A stretch of 64,000 bases of DNA from the NCBI RefSeq assembly GCF_001399455.2, contig NZ_LLEI02000010.1:62001-126000 (forward strand). Direction: 5' to 3'. Shown in pieces: positions 1 to 7,634 of this stretch (position 1 is its first letter; the number at the start of each line of letters is the position of its first letter). The stretch comes from Vibrio bivalvicida. Its GTDB lineage: Bacteria; Pseudomonadota; Gammaproteobacteria; Enterobacterales; Vibrionaceae. Made by a program: the position numbers and the translations under genes. The notes beneath the pieces were generated by a model that made no database searches, was not told where the DNA came from, and saw only the letters and a list, made by a program, of their open reading frames with translations.

Positions 1-691
1 CCGCTTATCAAAAACAGTTGGCTTTTATTCAGGATGCTCCCGATATTAATGAGTGCAACCAAAGTGAGTTAATCTCAGGTTATTACCTACCCGTTCTCGA
101 TTTTACGTTGCTCAGTGAACAAGAAAAGGCGCTTGTGAAAAACTGGCTCAAATCGCCAAGTGAACCAGCCTCACAAGAAACTGAGCAGGCCATGTTGTGT
201 TTCAAGCATGATTTCTGGTTGTCCTTAATGTCGGTCATTGATGCGATGTTTCTTGAAGATTGGGAGAAACACTATGAAGAGTACACTCCTAGTTCTTATG
301 CCCGACAATACGGGGTGTTCGGTCAGGTTTTTAAGAGAGAAGAGAGCACATTCCTTGGCAAGTTTTTTGGCCTATTAAAAGAGCAGACTAATCAGACTTA
401 CGCTCAGTTATCGGAGTATGTTGCCTTACCTTTTAGTGAGCATGAGCGAAATGGTGTGCTAAAGCGCGATGTTCAACAAGATCGTTTTAAAGAGTGGCGT
501 AGAGGAAAAACCTCCCCTCTGTAAAAGCCTTGAGTACGTTTTTCGACAATATGGATGCAGGTCGTCAAGGTACGGATTTGCTGATATACGCACTGTTTAT
601 GAGAGCGCTTGATAAGGAGGGTTGCTGTGCGCTACCTGATATCTATACGACAAATCGTTACCAGCGTTACTACCAACACCATGCATACTAG
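1..691 (+). pseudogene. Left-truncated, frameshifted hypothetical gene
   Basis: The reading frame is open at the left edge of the window, so the gene begins outside it. It runs to a stop at 522-524 (ending RRGKTSPL). A second frame picks up at once (RKNLPSVKALSTFFDNMDAG...) and runs to a TAG at 689-691. The two frames join if one A is added to the A-run at 506-510, giving RRGKNLPSVKAL, so this is probably one gene broken by a single-base deletion or a sequencing error. I do not recognise the family. The visible part is soluble-looking and acidic, with no membrane segment. It precedes a good rho-independent terminator, which supports 691 as the real end of the gene. Confidence 0.55.
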
Positions 692-722
692 GCTGCACTA
701 AAGCAGCCTAGGTCCGCTTTTA
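688..722 (+). terminator. Rho-independent terminator after the first gene
   Basis: A perfect 9-bp stem CTAGGCTGC / GCAGCCTAG with a 6-nt loop (697-702) overlaps the stop codon of the frameshifted gene. Two T-runs follow on the + strand. On the other strand there is no T-run, so it probably acts on the + transcript only. Confidence 0.75.
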
Positions 723-830
723 CTTTTTGCTTGGTGGGTTATTGGTGCGACCTCCACCTGATGGATTCGAGGTGCCATTTTTAGTCGGCCATAGCGGGGC
801 GTTGTTTCCTGATTGTTGTTTATTTCCCAT
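720..830 (-). CDS. 36-residue Gly/Asn/Pro-rich small protein
   Basis: A short open frame starts MGNKQQSGNNAPLWPTKNG and ends in a GGGR...PPSKK tail. It has a strong ribosome binding site, AAGGAG followed by 6 nt and ATG. The product is 36 residues, very rich in Gly, Asn, Ser and Pro, with a single Trp and a basic C-terminus, so it is likely disordered. I have a recollection of similar 'APLWPS...SGGGR' mini-proteins in mobile elements of gamma-proteobacteria but cannot name a family. It lies 109 nt downstream of the NYN gene on the same strand and could be co-transcribed with it. The ribosome binding site and composition support it; conservation is untested. Confidence 0.55.
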   Translation of the reverse strand: MGNKQQSGNNAPLWPTKNGTSNPSGGGRTNNPPSKK

Positions 831-939
831 GGGTTGCTCCTTTTCGTTGAGGTTGCTGACGAATATTCGTCGACAACCATCATGCATGAATACGGAGAGT
901 TATTGGGAGGGGGGAAAGAGCGAAAGTTACTGGGAGTGA

Positions 940-1725
940 CTAAGTGCTTTTTCGGTGATCTCTAATGTAGATGTGTACCGCCCCTGCTTGAGTATGCCTT
1001 CTGTCTATTTCAAACAGTTCAGTCGCCTCAATGAGCTGACTCAGAGTGTTGAAGCCGTAGTTTTTTGAACTGAAGTCTGGGTATTGTCTTTTGATTAGGC
1101 CACCACATTGGCCCAGAAAAGACCAACCGTCCTCGTCTTGGTATTCACTGGCAGCGCCTCGTAGGATATTCAACAGCTTCGTATCACCTCGTAGTTTATT
1201 ACGAGTCTCACGAGGCTCTGCTTTCTTGGGTTTCTCTGAGATGACGGCAGTGACTTCTTCTTTTGGCGCGTATCGCTCTTTAAGGACTTCAGTGTAAATA
1301 AAGTCATCACACGCATTACGAAAGGCGAGTGGTGTTTTCTTCTCACCGACACCAAAGACATAAATTTGAGACTCTTTGAGGCGTGAAGCCAGCTTGGTGA
1401 AATCACTGTCGCTACTGATGAGAGCAAAAGCGTCATACTTATTTGAGTAGAGCAAATCCATGGCATCAATGATCATGGCAGCATCAGAGGAGTTTTTGCC
1501 CTGAGTGTACGAAAACTGCTGAATAGGATTGATTGCCAACTCATTGAGTGGTTGTTTCCAGTTCTTTAAACATTCTGAACTCCAGTCACCATACGCTTTT
1601 TTTACCAGAATATGCCCGTGTTTGGAGAGCTCTTTGAGCACAAAATCTAGAACTGCATATTGTGCGTTCTCTGCGTCGATTAAAACGGCAATTTTCTTTT
1701 CAGAATCTATATCAATCAAATCCAT
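940..1725 (-). CDS. NYN-domain RNase with C-terminal OST-HTH/LOTUS domain
   Basis: The N-terminal half (about residues 8-150) has the NYN (LabA/DUF88) pattern: a strand with IAVLIDAENAQ, a central KNSSDAAMIIDAMDLL acidic motif and ALISSDSDFTKLA, which give the usual Asp cluster of PIN-like metal-dependent ribonucleases. The C-terminal part (about 185-261, KLLNILRGAA...WSFLGQCGGLIKRQ...GFNTLSQLIE) looks like an OST-HTH/LOTUS RNA-binding domain. The domain pair is common in bacterial NYN proteins of unknown target. The start is uncertain. The frame is open up to 1806, ATG at 1725 suits the domain edge, but AAGGAG directly abuts that ATG and would fit an in-frame TTG six bases later better. It is divergent from the toxin gene, inside the island. 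A role in RNA decay or defence is inference. Confidence 0.85.
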   Translation of the reverse strand: MDLIDIDSEKKIAVLIDAENAQYAVLDFVLKELSKHGHILVKKAYGDWSSECLKNWKQPLNELAINPIQQFSYTQGKNSSDAAMIIDAMDLLYSNKYDAFALISSDSDFTKLASRLKESQIYVFGVGEKKTPLAFRNACDDFIYTEVLKERYAPKEEVTAVISEKPKKAEPRETRNKLRGDTKLLNILRGAASEYQDEDGWSFLGQCGGLIKRQYPDFSSKNYGFNTLSQLIEATELFEIDRRHTQAGAVHIYIRDHRKST

Positions 1726-2011
1726 CTCCTTATGAGCAAGCGGCGAATTAAAGGTGAGAACACCTAGGTGTAGTTCAATGATGCTGCGTGTAAGGTTGGG
1801 AAGCAACGAGTACCGCTACAGAGTTATCTATTTGAGTGTTGATGCACGAAAGAGATAAAACCTATTGATGAGTGAGTTACTAACATAAGAGACTGAAGGA
1901 ACAACGGTCACACTCTAGCGCATTGCTGAGAACAAATAGAGGTTATCAGTCCTGCTTCCTTTATGGATTGAGTAGAATATGCCTCATTAAAAAGTGGCGG
2001 TGGAATTAACA

Positions 2012-4321
2012 GTGAGTTACAGAGTGGTACGGCTAACGGAGCTGATGACGCATGAGTTCGGTCAAGTCGAAGGGGATATAGAAAGGTTAACGGAAAGGGC
2101 ACTTAGCTCTGCAATCCCTCATGGGATGAGTTTCTCTCGCTTTATGGACAAACTCAAAAGTGGTGAATTGGCCTTGTTGACGGACACTCCATCTAAGCCA
2201 GTGATGTTTAGAAATGGAATGAGTAAATCGTGGAGCTTGTCTACTGAAGGGCAAGAGGCCTTATCGCCAGAGGCAAAAAATGCCTTTCTCTCTAGAGTGA
2301 AGATATCTCGTGGAGCGGTAAGTAGAGCAGCGTCAAGTCAAAGCCGTGCGGCATACGCTCCAAGCATCGAAGAGACCTATGTCCCTGAGCCAATTAAGCC
2401 TGATATTTCTGATGCTCCACCCCAGCTCAATTATGAATATTGCTTTGAAATTGCGTGCTCTGAGGACACGTTCAAAAAAAGCGTGGGCTGTGCGTTTCAA
2501 CTGGGCAAGACCAAACAAGAAGCCATGATTGGTCGCTGGCAGACGGAGCCCACGGAACACGGTACTAAGTACATCGCTCATACGGCCTTTGATGAGTCGA
2601 AAAAATTGTTTGCGAAAGTGGCGGATAGTTCAATGGGCATCAACGTACCTGACGGTGTGCAAGTGAAACCAATAGGCTCCGGTGTTGTGGAAGAAGCGTT
2701 TATCCCAGTCGTCCCATCGGTGCAGCTAGGAGAGCGATTAGGACTGCCAACAGAAGGTTACTATTACCACTTTCATAATGGCCGTTTGGTTCAAGAATAC
2801 AAGCTGCTGGGTGAGGGCAAGTGGGCGTTCTATGCCACATGCTCCACTCATGAACGATTGAATGATGAGCAGGGTTACAATCGCCTTCAAAATGCTATCT
2901 TAGTGTACTGGAAACTCGCAGGCCAAGACGTTGAAAACCAGAGCCTTGTTTACCTTGAACAGCAAATCACCCGAGAAGAGCTCGATAACCTCAATGACGA
3001 CTGGTTGGCTCAGCATGGTATCAAGCTTAATATCAGTGAGCTTCTTGCAGCACCAAAACAATCTATCGTTAAACGGCCAGTAGCAAACTCTGCGGAGACG
3101 ATAAAGTCAGACAAAGAAACCGCATTGCCGCCGCTGCCACCTTGTACCTATAGCTGTATAGCGAACACCCATTACGATTATTCAGATATATTCATTGCAG
3201 AAACCCAGTTCAAAACGATCAATAGTGACCGTTTATTTGGGAAAGAACTTCCTGTCACGAACTTAGCCACAATCACAACAGCTTCAAGAGCCACTGATTA
3301 TGGTAAAGCAGCACTACTTGCTATTCCCGCGAAATCTGCGGTGACGAACCTTGGGATTCTGAGTACCAATACGGCCAATACGATTGGGACATGGTCGATT
3401 TCAGGAGAGGCGCTAGCGGGCTTTGCTCGAATGGGTGGTTTTCTAGTTGCGGCCTTATGGCCTTCTCCGCTTGGTGATGGAACCTTAGAAGGTAATTCTG
3501 ATATCTCTACTAATGACACCACTACGATGCGCGTACGTTTCAATATGTACACGGACGAAAATGGCAAACAACAAGTGGTTGGTATCAAAACGGGTGAAGG
3601 CAGTCCATATGGTGATCTAGTGGCTAAGCGTCAGGCTGTGCAACAAGGACAAAACTTTGTTGCGGAGTTAGACAGCGGTATTACTATAACGTGGACGCCC
3701 GATGGTTCAACGGATGTGCTGACACCCGATACAGTCTTACCCGAAAATGATCAGCTTGATGTTCACAATATCTGGGTACGCCCGATTGAAGAACACGAAC
3801 AAGAGATAGGCACGGTTCTCTATCCAGAGGAAGATCTTGCTGAGTATATAGTGACTTTTCCTGCTGATGCGGGACTGTCGCCCTTGTACTTAGTATTTAA
3901 TAAGCGTAGTGCCGGAATTACTAAGGTAAAACCATTGGAAGTGGGCACTTACGGAGACTTAGCGCCAAGAAGCAAAAAGGATGGAATGGATATAGATCAT
4001 ATTCCATCTCAAGCTGCGTTAAGAAGAGCACTAGAAAGTGCATTAGGTCAAACTCTTACTAAAGATCAAGAGCGTGAGTTAATTAATAGTGCTGCTGCTA
4101 TTGCTATACCTCAGGAAGTGCATCGAAAATGTAGTGAAACATATGGCGGTAGAAATCAAGCCAATAAGCAGCAAGTTGATGCTGGTGATTTAGAGGCGGC
4201 AGTAAACTCGAATTTTGATGCTATCAAAGGGTGTTTGAAAAACGAAGGTTATACTGAGCAAGAGCTAGAGAATGCTAGAGTTCAACTGCATGAAATTAAC
4301 ACAAAAAATGGTTGGTACTAA
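2012..4321 (+). CDS. S-type pyocin-domain toxin with predicted nuclease C-terminus
   Basis: A protein of about 769 residues in a bacteriocin layout. The N-terminal two-thirds contains an unrecognised region, including a Tyr-rich patch GLPTEGYYYHFHNG, for delivery or receptor binding. A Pyocin_S domain follows, roughly at residues 445-635 (GTWSISGEALAGFARMGGF...VYLVFNKRS-like end). The last 110 residues carry GMDIDHIPS, then HRKCSETYGGRN, which suggests a beta-beta-alpha metal (HNH-like) nuclease. No signal peptide is seen. The start is chosen at GTG 2012 because GGTGGA lies 7 nt upstream; GTG 1994 has no Shine-Dalgarno. The immunity gene follows with no gap. I saw no convincing LexA box (CTG-N10-CAG) upstream and no lysis gene. 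The toxin family is inference from domain order; the exact nuclease class is unsure. Confidence 0.8.
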   Translation: MSYRVVRLTELMTHEFGQVEGDIERLTERALSSAIPHGMSFSRFMDKLKSGELALLTDTPSKPVMFRNGMSKSWSLSTEGQEALSPEAKNAFLSRVKISRGAVSRAASSQSRAAYAPSIEETYVPEPIKPDISDAPPQLNYEYCFEIACSEDTFKKSVGCAFQLGKTKQEAMIGRWQTEPTEHGTKYIAHTAFDESKKLFAKVADSSMGINVPDGVQVKPIGSGVVEEAFIPVVPSVQLGERLGLPTEGYYYHFHNGRLVQEYKLLGEGKWAFYATCSTHERLNDEQGYNRLQNAILVYWKLAGQDVENQSLVYLEQQITREELDNLNDDWLAQHGIKLNISELLAAPKQSIVKRPVANSAETIKSDKETALPPLPPCTYSCIANTHYDYSDIFIAETQFKTINSDRLFGKELPVTNLATITTASRATDYGKAALLAIPAKSAVTNLGILSTNTANTIGTWSISGEALAGFARMGGFLVAALWPSPLGDGTLEGNSDISTNDTTTMRVRFNMYTDENGKQQVVGIKTGEGSPYGDLVAKRQAVQQGQNFVAELDSGITITWTPDGSTDVLTPDTVLPENDQLDVHNIWVRPIEEHEQEIGTVLYPEEDLAEYIVTFPADAGLSPLYLVFNKRSAGITKVKPLEVGTYGDLAPRSKKDGMDIDHIPSQAALRRALESALGQTLTKDQERELINSAAAIAIPQEVHRKCSETYGGRNQANKQQVDAGDLEAAVNSNFDAIKGCLKNEGYTEQELENARVQLHEINTKNGWY

Positions 4322-4741
4322 ATGATGACTTACAGGGATTTTCTGGGGAAGAAGTACGATGCTTTACTAAAGCAGTCAGCCTTCTTATCTCTGATTGGAG
4401 GCAATGTGCCTGAAGTGTTGAACTCTAAAAGTGATGCCTTCTATATATGTGTTGACTCTTCTGGCGTAGAGCTCAGGTTTGATCGTCAAACTTCTGAGCT
4501 AACCACTATTGTAGTGACTAAGCCCGCTTTTTATGAGGGATCGCTTAATTTATTAACTAAACGTATTCAGGTTAGGAATGCCCTTGGTCTTCCATCAAAT
4601 GAACGTCCTGAGAAAAGCATTCCTGTTCTTGGAAAAGTTGGGGCGATGGATGAGTATATTGATGAGCGAGGGTTCTCTACACAGGTAGTGTATAGAGTCG
4701 GAACTGATGATGTGGAGAGGGTGCATTATCAAAGAAAGTAG
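4322..4741 (+). CDS. Probable immunity protein for the pyocin-like toxin
   Basis: A 139-residue soluble protein whose ATG directly follows the toxin stop codon, the normal arrangement for a bacteriocin immunity gene. The sequence (MTYRDFLGKKYDALL... , EVLNSKSDAFYICVDSSG, FYEGSLNLLTKRIQVRNALG) resembles small pyocin-associated proteins in size and layout. I think of the DUF6392 type, but this is from memory and unverified. There are no membrane segments, which suits inhibition of a cytoplasmic nuclease rather than of a pore-former. Two adjacent ATGs (4322, 4325) could start it. Translational coupling to the toxin is likely, because no separate strong ribosome binding site is visible. Confidence 0.7.
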   Translation: MMTYRDFLGKKYDALLKQSAFLSLIGGNVPEVLNSKSDAFYICVDSSGVELRFDRQTSELTTIVVTKPAFYEGSLNLLTKRIQVRNALGLPSNERPEKSIPVLGKVGAMDEYIDERGFSTQVVYRVGTDDVERVHYQRK

Positions 4742-4771
4742 ACTGGAGGCTAGAAGGCGAAGAGGGTTACT

Positions 4772-4870
4772 TTGAACAGTGAGTTGCCGGTTTTGTACTG
4801 GCTCAATAGGGGGTACATTGATCTTATCAACAATGCTGGAGATAGAAGATTCATCAGAAGCAAGTATTGA
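4772..4870 (+). CDS. Possible 32-residue ORF after the immunity gene
   Basis: A TTG-start frame (LNSELPVLYWLNRGYIDL...RSKY) has GAGGG about 6 nt upstream. The preceding 30 bases in another frame read WRLEGEEGYFE. Dropping one T at 4770-4772 would join the two, so this may be the decayed end of an older gene rather than a live one. No family is recognised. It ends before the bidirectional terminator, so it would be on the toxin transcript. Confidence 0.25.
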   Translation: MNSELPVLYWLNRGYIDLINNAGDRRFIRSKY

Positions 4871-4934
4871 AGAGTAAAGTCGCTTTTTAACAGATAACAT
4901 ATACTTTCAAACTGATGCATTGAGACAAAAAAAG

Positions 4935-4968
4935 AATGGGGAGCGTAATTGCTCCCCATTGTCGTTTT
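4935..4968. terminator. Bidirectional terminator between convergent genes
   Basis: A 10-bp perfect stem AATGGGGAGC / GCTCCCCATT with a 6-nt loop. GTCGTTTTTA follows on the + strand, and an A-run (4927-4933) precedes it, giving a T-run for the minus strand. It separates the toxin/immunity transcript from the minus-strand operon that ends at 4986. Confidence 0.8.
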
Positions 4969-4985
4969 TACCGTTGCTCGTGGTA

Positions 4986-5222
4986 TCACTTTTCTTTGAT
5001 TGCTTCACAGCCAGCAGGAACGGTTATAGTCGATACGTCCTTACCTGCTTCTTGTGCTGCTTTTGCATCCATTTTGTATTGAGTACATTTTCCAACGCTG
5101 ACGTTGACTGCACCTGTTTCTATGGATGGGTTACCTCCTAATGCTCCCCCTCCCTGAGCGAAAACAAAAGGCGTAATTAGGGTTGCGAGTAGAACGAGAA
5201 TATTCGTTGTAGTGTTACTCAT
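4986..5222 (-). CDS. Small exported protein (78 residues)
   Basis: It starts with a clear signal peptide (hydrophobic NILVLLATLITPFVF, then AQ, a likely signal peptidase I site near residue 22). The mature part is about 55 residues, Gly/Val-rich near the front, with two cysteines (GKCTQY, PAGCEAI) that could form one disulfide. AAGGA lies 6 nt before ATG. It follows the lipoprotein gene by 38 nt on the same strand, so they are probably one unit under the WYL regulator upstream. No family is recognised. It is periplasmic or secreted by inference. Confidence 0.65.
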   Translation of the reverse strand: MSNTTTNILVLLATLITPFVFAQGGGALGGNPSIETGAVNVSVGKCTQYKMDAKAAQEAGKDVSTITVPAGCEAIKEK

Positions 5223-5260
5223 AGTGTTTCCTTATTGGGTAAAGTTGGGTTTGTTGAGAG

Positions 5261-5620
5261 TTAGAAGGTGTAAACAAAGGTGCCTGCACTTGAGGTGACT
5301 TCGATTTCTTTCACGCTGTCTACGGTGCAGTTGTTGCTGTATCCGGTGTAGGTTTCACCGAATTTCAATGAAACGTTTCTAGAGAGCTCTGAGGCTGTAC
5401 CAGCGGGTAGGCTGCAGTTGCCTCGATTGACAATGACATTGCTTATTACTGTGCTGTCAGCGATAGATTGAATATCAAAGGTCAGTGTTCCCCAATGTGG
5501 GTTGGTGGATATCGACACTTCAATATCAGCGGTGACGGTTTGCACTGTTTCTTGTTCGCTGCAAGCGGCGACTCCGAGGATCAGCACGCTCATCATCATG
5601 GTTCGAATGAGGGTATTCAT
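5261..5620 (-). CDS. Small predicted lipoprotein (119 residues)
   Basis: The N-terminus MNTLIRTMMMSVLILGVAAC ends in a lipobox (GVAAC), so lipidation at Cys20 is expected. The mature part (TADIEVSISTNPHWGTLTFDIQ...) is beta-rich, with two further cysteines (RGNCSLP, SNNCTVD), probably a small beta-sandwich. The family is not recognised. It is paired with the exported 78-residue protein downstream and preceded by the WYL-type regulator with 23 nt between. The pair may be a surface or periplasmic complex carried by the island; function unknown. Confidence 0.65.
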   Translation of the reverse strand: MNTLIRTMMMSVLILGVAACSEQETVQTVTADIEVSISTNPHWGTLTFDIQSIADSTVISNVIVNRGNCSLPAGTASELSRNVSLKFGETYTGYSNNCTVDSVKEIEVTSSAGTFVYTF

Positions 5621-5643
5621 AGGTATCTCTCCGTATGGGTGAG

Positions 5644-6384
5644 TTAAATTTGGGATGCACGGATTTCAGCGTGTTCACGCATGAACCGCTCAAAGTTGAA
5701 ATCAGTGGGATAGGTAAAAGAAAACGTCGATACACTGGCCTCATCAATCAGAGGCAAGGCTAAGGTGCGTATCGTCGGATGACCGGATAATCGAAAAAGC
5801 AGCAAGAGCGCGTCACATTGAACCGAGAGTCCCAGTGGTTCGATGAGCGCTTTCTCTTGCTGCAAAACTTGACTCGATATCTTGAGCATACGGTTGTTGA
5901 GTAATGCCGTATGTACCGCATTCAACACTTGTCGTTGCTCGTCACTCCATTCACAAATATTGGGCAATGCTACATGGACTTTGGCTAACCATGCTTGCTC
6001 TTTTGAATACGCTGAACCCTTGTGGGGTAAGGGTTTGTCTCTCTCCGAGGAGCGACCTTGCCCATAATTCAGTGCATCAGGGACAAGCGGCAGTAAGTAC
6101 TTATTAGTCAGTTGCCAATAGAGCATCTCCTGCTTATTGAGCTTCCATAATTGCTCAGAGGTTTTCCGATAAACATGGGGCATGCTCATCGAATCACACT
6201 CCACGTTAAACACCTCCACAATGACTTCATCGAGGTAGCGTTTAATGCTGCGCGTGGTGCGGTGGATATCGAGTTGGGCTAACTGCTGCTGCAACTCCCT
6301 AACGGTAATCCATCGATGTTGAGGAATAAGCATCAGCGTGTGCAGCAAAGCGGATAACCCTTCAATGCTGGTTTTATTGCTCAT
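5644..6384 (-). CDS. WYL/HTH-type transcriptional regulator
   Basis: A 246-residue protein with an N-terminal DeoR-like winged helix (about residues 5-60: LLHTLMLIPQHRWITVRELQQQL...TRSIKRYLDEV) and a C-terminal WYL-type ligand domain (about 140-245, with ISSQVLQQEKALIEPLGLSV in place of the canonical WYL core). Such regulators are frequent in genomic islands and near defence genes, where they often repress neighbours and respond to nucleic acids or nucleotides. It is on the same strand as the two exported-protein genes downstream and separated from the DUF2787 operon by a gap holding a small membrane protein gene. The control target is inferred only from position. Confidence 0.7.
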   Translation of the reverse strand: MSNKTSIEGLSALLHTLMLIPQHRWITVRELQQQLAQLDIHRTTRSIKRYLDEVIVEVFNVECDSMSMPHVYRKTSEQLWKLNKQEMLYWQLTNKYLLPLVPDALNYGQGRSSERDKPLPHKGSAYSKEQAWLAKVHVALPNICEWSDEQRQVLNAVHTALLNNRMLKISSQVLQQEKALIEPLGLSVQCDALLLLFRLSGHPTIRTLALPLIDEASVSTFSFTYPTDFNFERFMREHAEIRASQI

Positions 6385-6523
6385 GACTACGCTCTCAATA
6401 CATCAAAGCTCCAAGACCGGAGGTGGACATTTAATGTCGGGAGAGTAGAGGTGAGTCAGACACATAATGTCCAACGGTGAAAACAGCATCAATCGGCATC
6501 ACCAAAGCGTGAGCCGATTAACA

Positions 6524-6700
6524 TTAACGAGACTTATGCTTATCACTGAGCTCGGCAATCGCTGCCAGTAACCCAATCAGCAGCACCACCAGAAACCCTA
6601 AAGTAGATAGGGCTCCAATAGCGCCAAAGAAAGGAGAGAGGGTAAACAAAGTGATAAGAGCGGTGACAAGCTTAATGGTGTTAAGGAGAAGGGAAGTCAT
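6524..6700 (-). CDS. 58-residue membrane protein
   Basis: A short open frame, MTSLLLNTIKLVTALITLF... ending SDKHKSR, starts 4 nt after the stop of the upstream DUF2787 gene, so translation is probably coupled. It has two predicted membrane helices (about residues 10-30 and 33-51) and a short charged C-terminal tail. The length and two-helix form recall small membrane proteins of mobile elements, but I cannot assign a family. It is the last gene of the RadC-DUF2787-DUF2787 unit. The downstream gap 6385-6523 shows no gene. Confidence 0.6.
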   Translation of the reverse strand: MTSLLLNTIKLVTALITLFTLSPFFGAIGALSTLGFLVVLLIGLLAAIAELSDKHKSR

Positions 6701-6703
6701 GAG

Positions 6704-7147
6704 CTATTGCGGGGTGACGGCTATCTCGTTGTAAGCGTCCGTATCGACATAGGCAAGAAAGTTATTCTCCCATAGCCGATACAGCTCTTTAGCATCACGG
6801 CTACCTTGCATTGGTAGCCAGCCACGATAAGCAACAAAGAACTGCCCAACCCGAAAATCAAAATCTAAGTTTCGCTCTAGTTCAGGGTAATGGTTCCCCA
6901 TATAGGCAAAGTCGGTGATGTACTCAATGCTCCATTCTCCTGTTGAGGTGTGGCAAATCGCAATCTCAACCGGATGGAAGCCGCCTTCTTCCGCGCTGTA
7001 ACTTTTATCACGAAAGTTAAACACCAGATAACGGCTGGTGGTCAGTGCTTCATTACTCAGCAAATGAGCGGTGAGTTGCTCACTTAGCAGCTTATGCAGT
7101 TTCTTGGACACAGGTAGTGATGATGCTGTGAAGATTAATTTGGACAT
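6704..7147 (-). CDS. DUF2787 family protein (first copy)
   Basis: A 147-residue soluble protein (LVFNFRDKSYSAEEGGFHPVEI, WSIEYITDFAYMGNHYPELERNLDFDF) of the DUF2787 type that I know from Vibrio and Shewanella genomic islands; biochemical role unknown. It has a very strong ribosome binding site, AAGGAGG 6 nt before ATG. It lies between a second DUF2787 copy upstream (49 nt) and the 58-residue membrane protein downstream. The two copies share the pattern 'fRd.sY......G.HPvEi' and an acidic/aromatic C-terminal half, so they arose by an old duplication. Confidence 0.75.
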   Translation of the reverse strand: MSKLIFTASSLPVSKKLHKLLSEQLTAHLLSNEALTTSRYLVFNFRDKSYSAEEGGFHPVEIAICHTSTGEWSIEYITDFAYMGNHYPELERNLDFDFRVGQFFVAYRGWLPMQGSRDAKELYRLWENNFLAYVDTDAYNEIAVTPQ

Positions 7148-7196
7148 AGTGAGTCCTCCTTGTTTCAGGATTCAAATAAGAAATACAGAGTGAGAA

Positions 7197-7634
7197 TTAT
7201 TGGAACGTGCCGACCATCGTCAGTTGCACGTCATCAAAGACGTTTCTAGAAAGGTGTCGAGCAAAGGCTTTCATCCATACCGAGAGTAGCTCTTGGACTT
7301 CAGGGTGGGATAAATCCGTGCTCCCCACATCGGGTTGATAGCACCAGTGATTAGCTAGATGAAAGTACAACTCAGGTTCAATGGATGTGCTGTTGTCATC
7401 GGGATAAGAGAAGCTAGCAAAGAACACCACCAGCCAAGGGCTAGTGCCTGACTCTCGTTTAAGCTGCACCTCAATGGGATGCAAACCTTGTCGATGTCGG
7501 TAGTAACTTATTTGGCGGCAGTTCAATACGAGTCGCTCGGCGTTCTCTGGGAGAGTGTATTTATTCAGAAGTGCCTCCAATGACGCATGTAAAGAGTCAT
7601 CAATGCACAGCTCTCCGTAATGTTGTTCAATCAT
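7197..7634 (-). CDS. DUF2787 family protein (second copy)
   Basis: A paralogue of the adjacent DUF2787 gene ([48 protein letters not shown]), 145 residues from ATG 7634. That ATG overlaps the stop of the upstream RadC-like gene as ATGA, so the two are translationally coupled; AAAGGGGG lies upstream. A GTG two codons earlier is possible but worse placed. The function is unknown. The RadC-DUF2787-DUF2787 order recurs in Vibrio islands as far as I recall, which suggests the proteins work together. Confidence 0.75.
   Translation of the reverse strand: MIEQHYGELCIDDSLHASLEALLNKYTLPENAERLVLNCRQISYYRHRQGLHPIEVQLKRESGTSPWLVVFFASFSYPDDNSTSIEPELYFHLANHWCYQPDVGSTDLSHPEVQELLSVWMKAFARHLSRNVFDDVQLTMVGTFQ

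Noticed and set aside
1807..2011. LexA (SOS) box before the pyocin-like toxin
   Set aside because: I looked for CTG-N10-CAG; only pairs with wrong spacing (for example CTG-N18-CAG near 1924-1951) are present.
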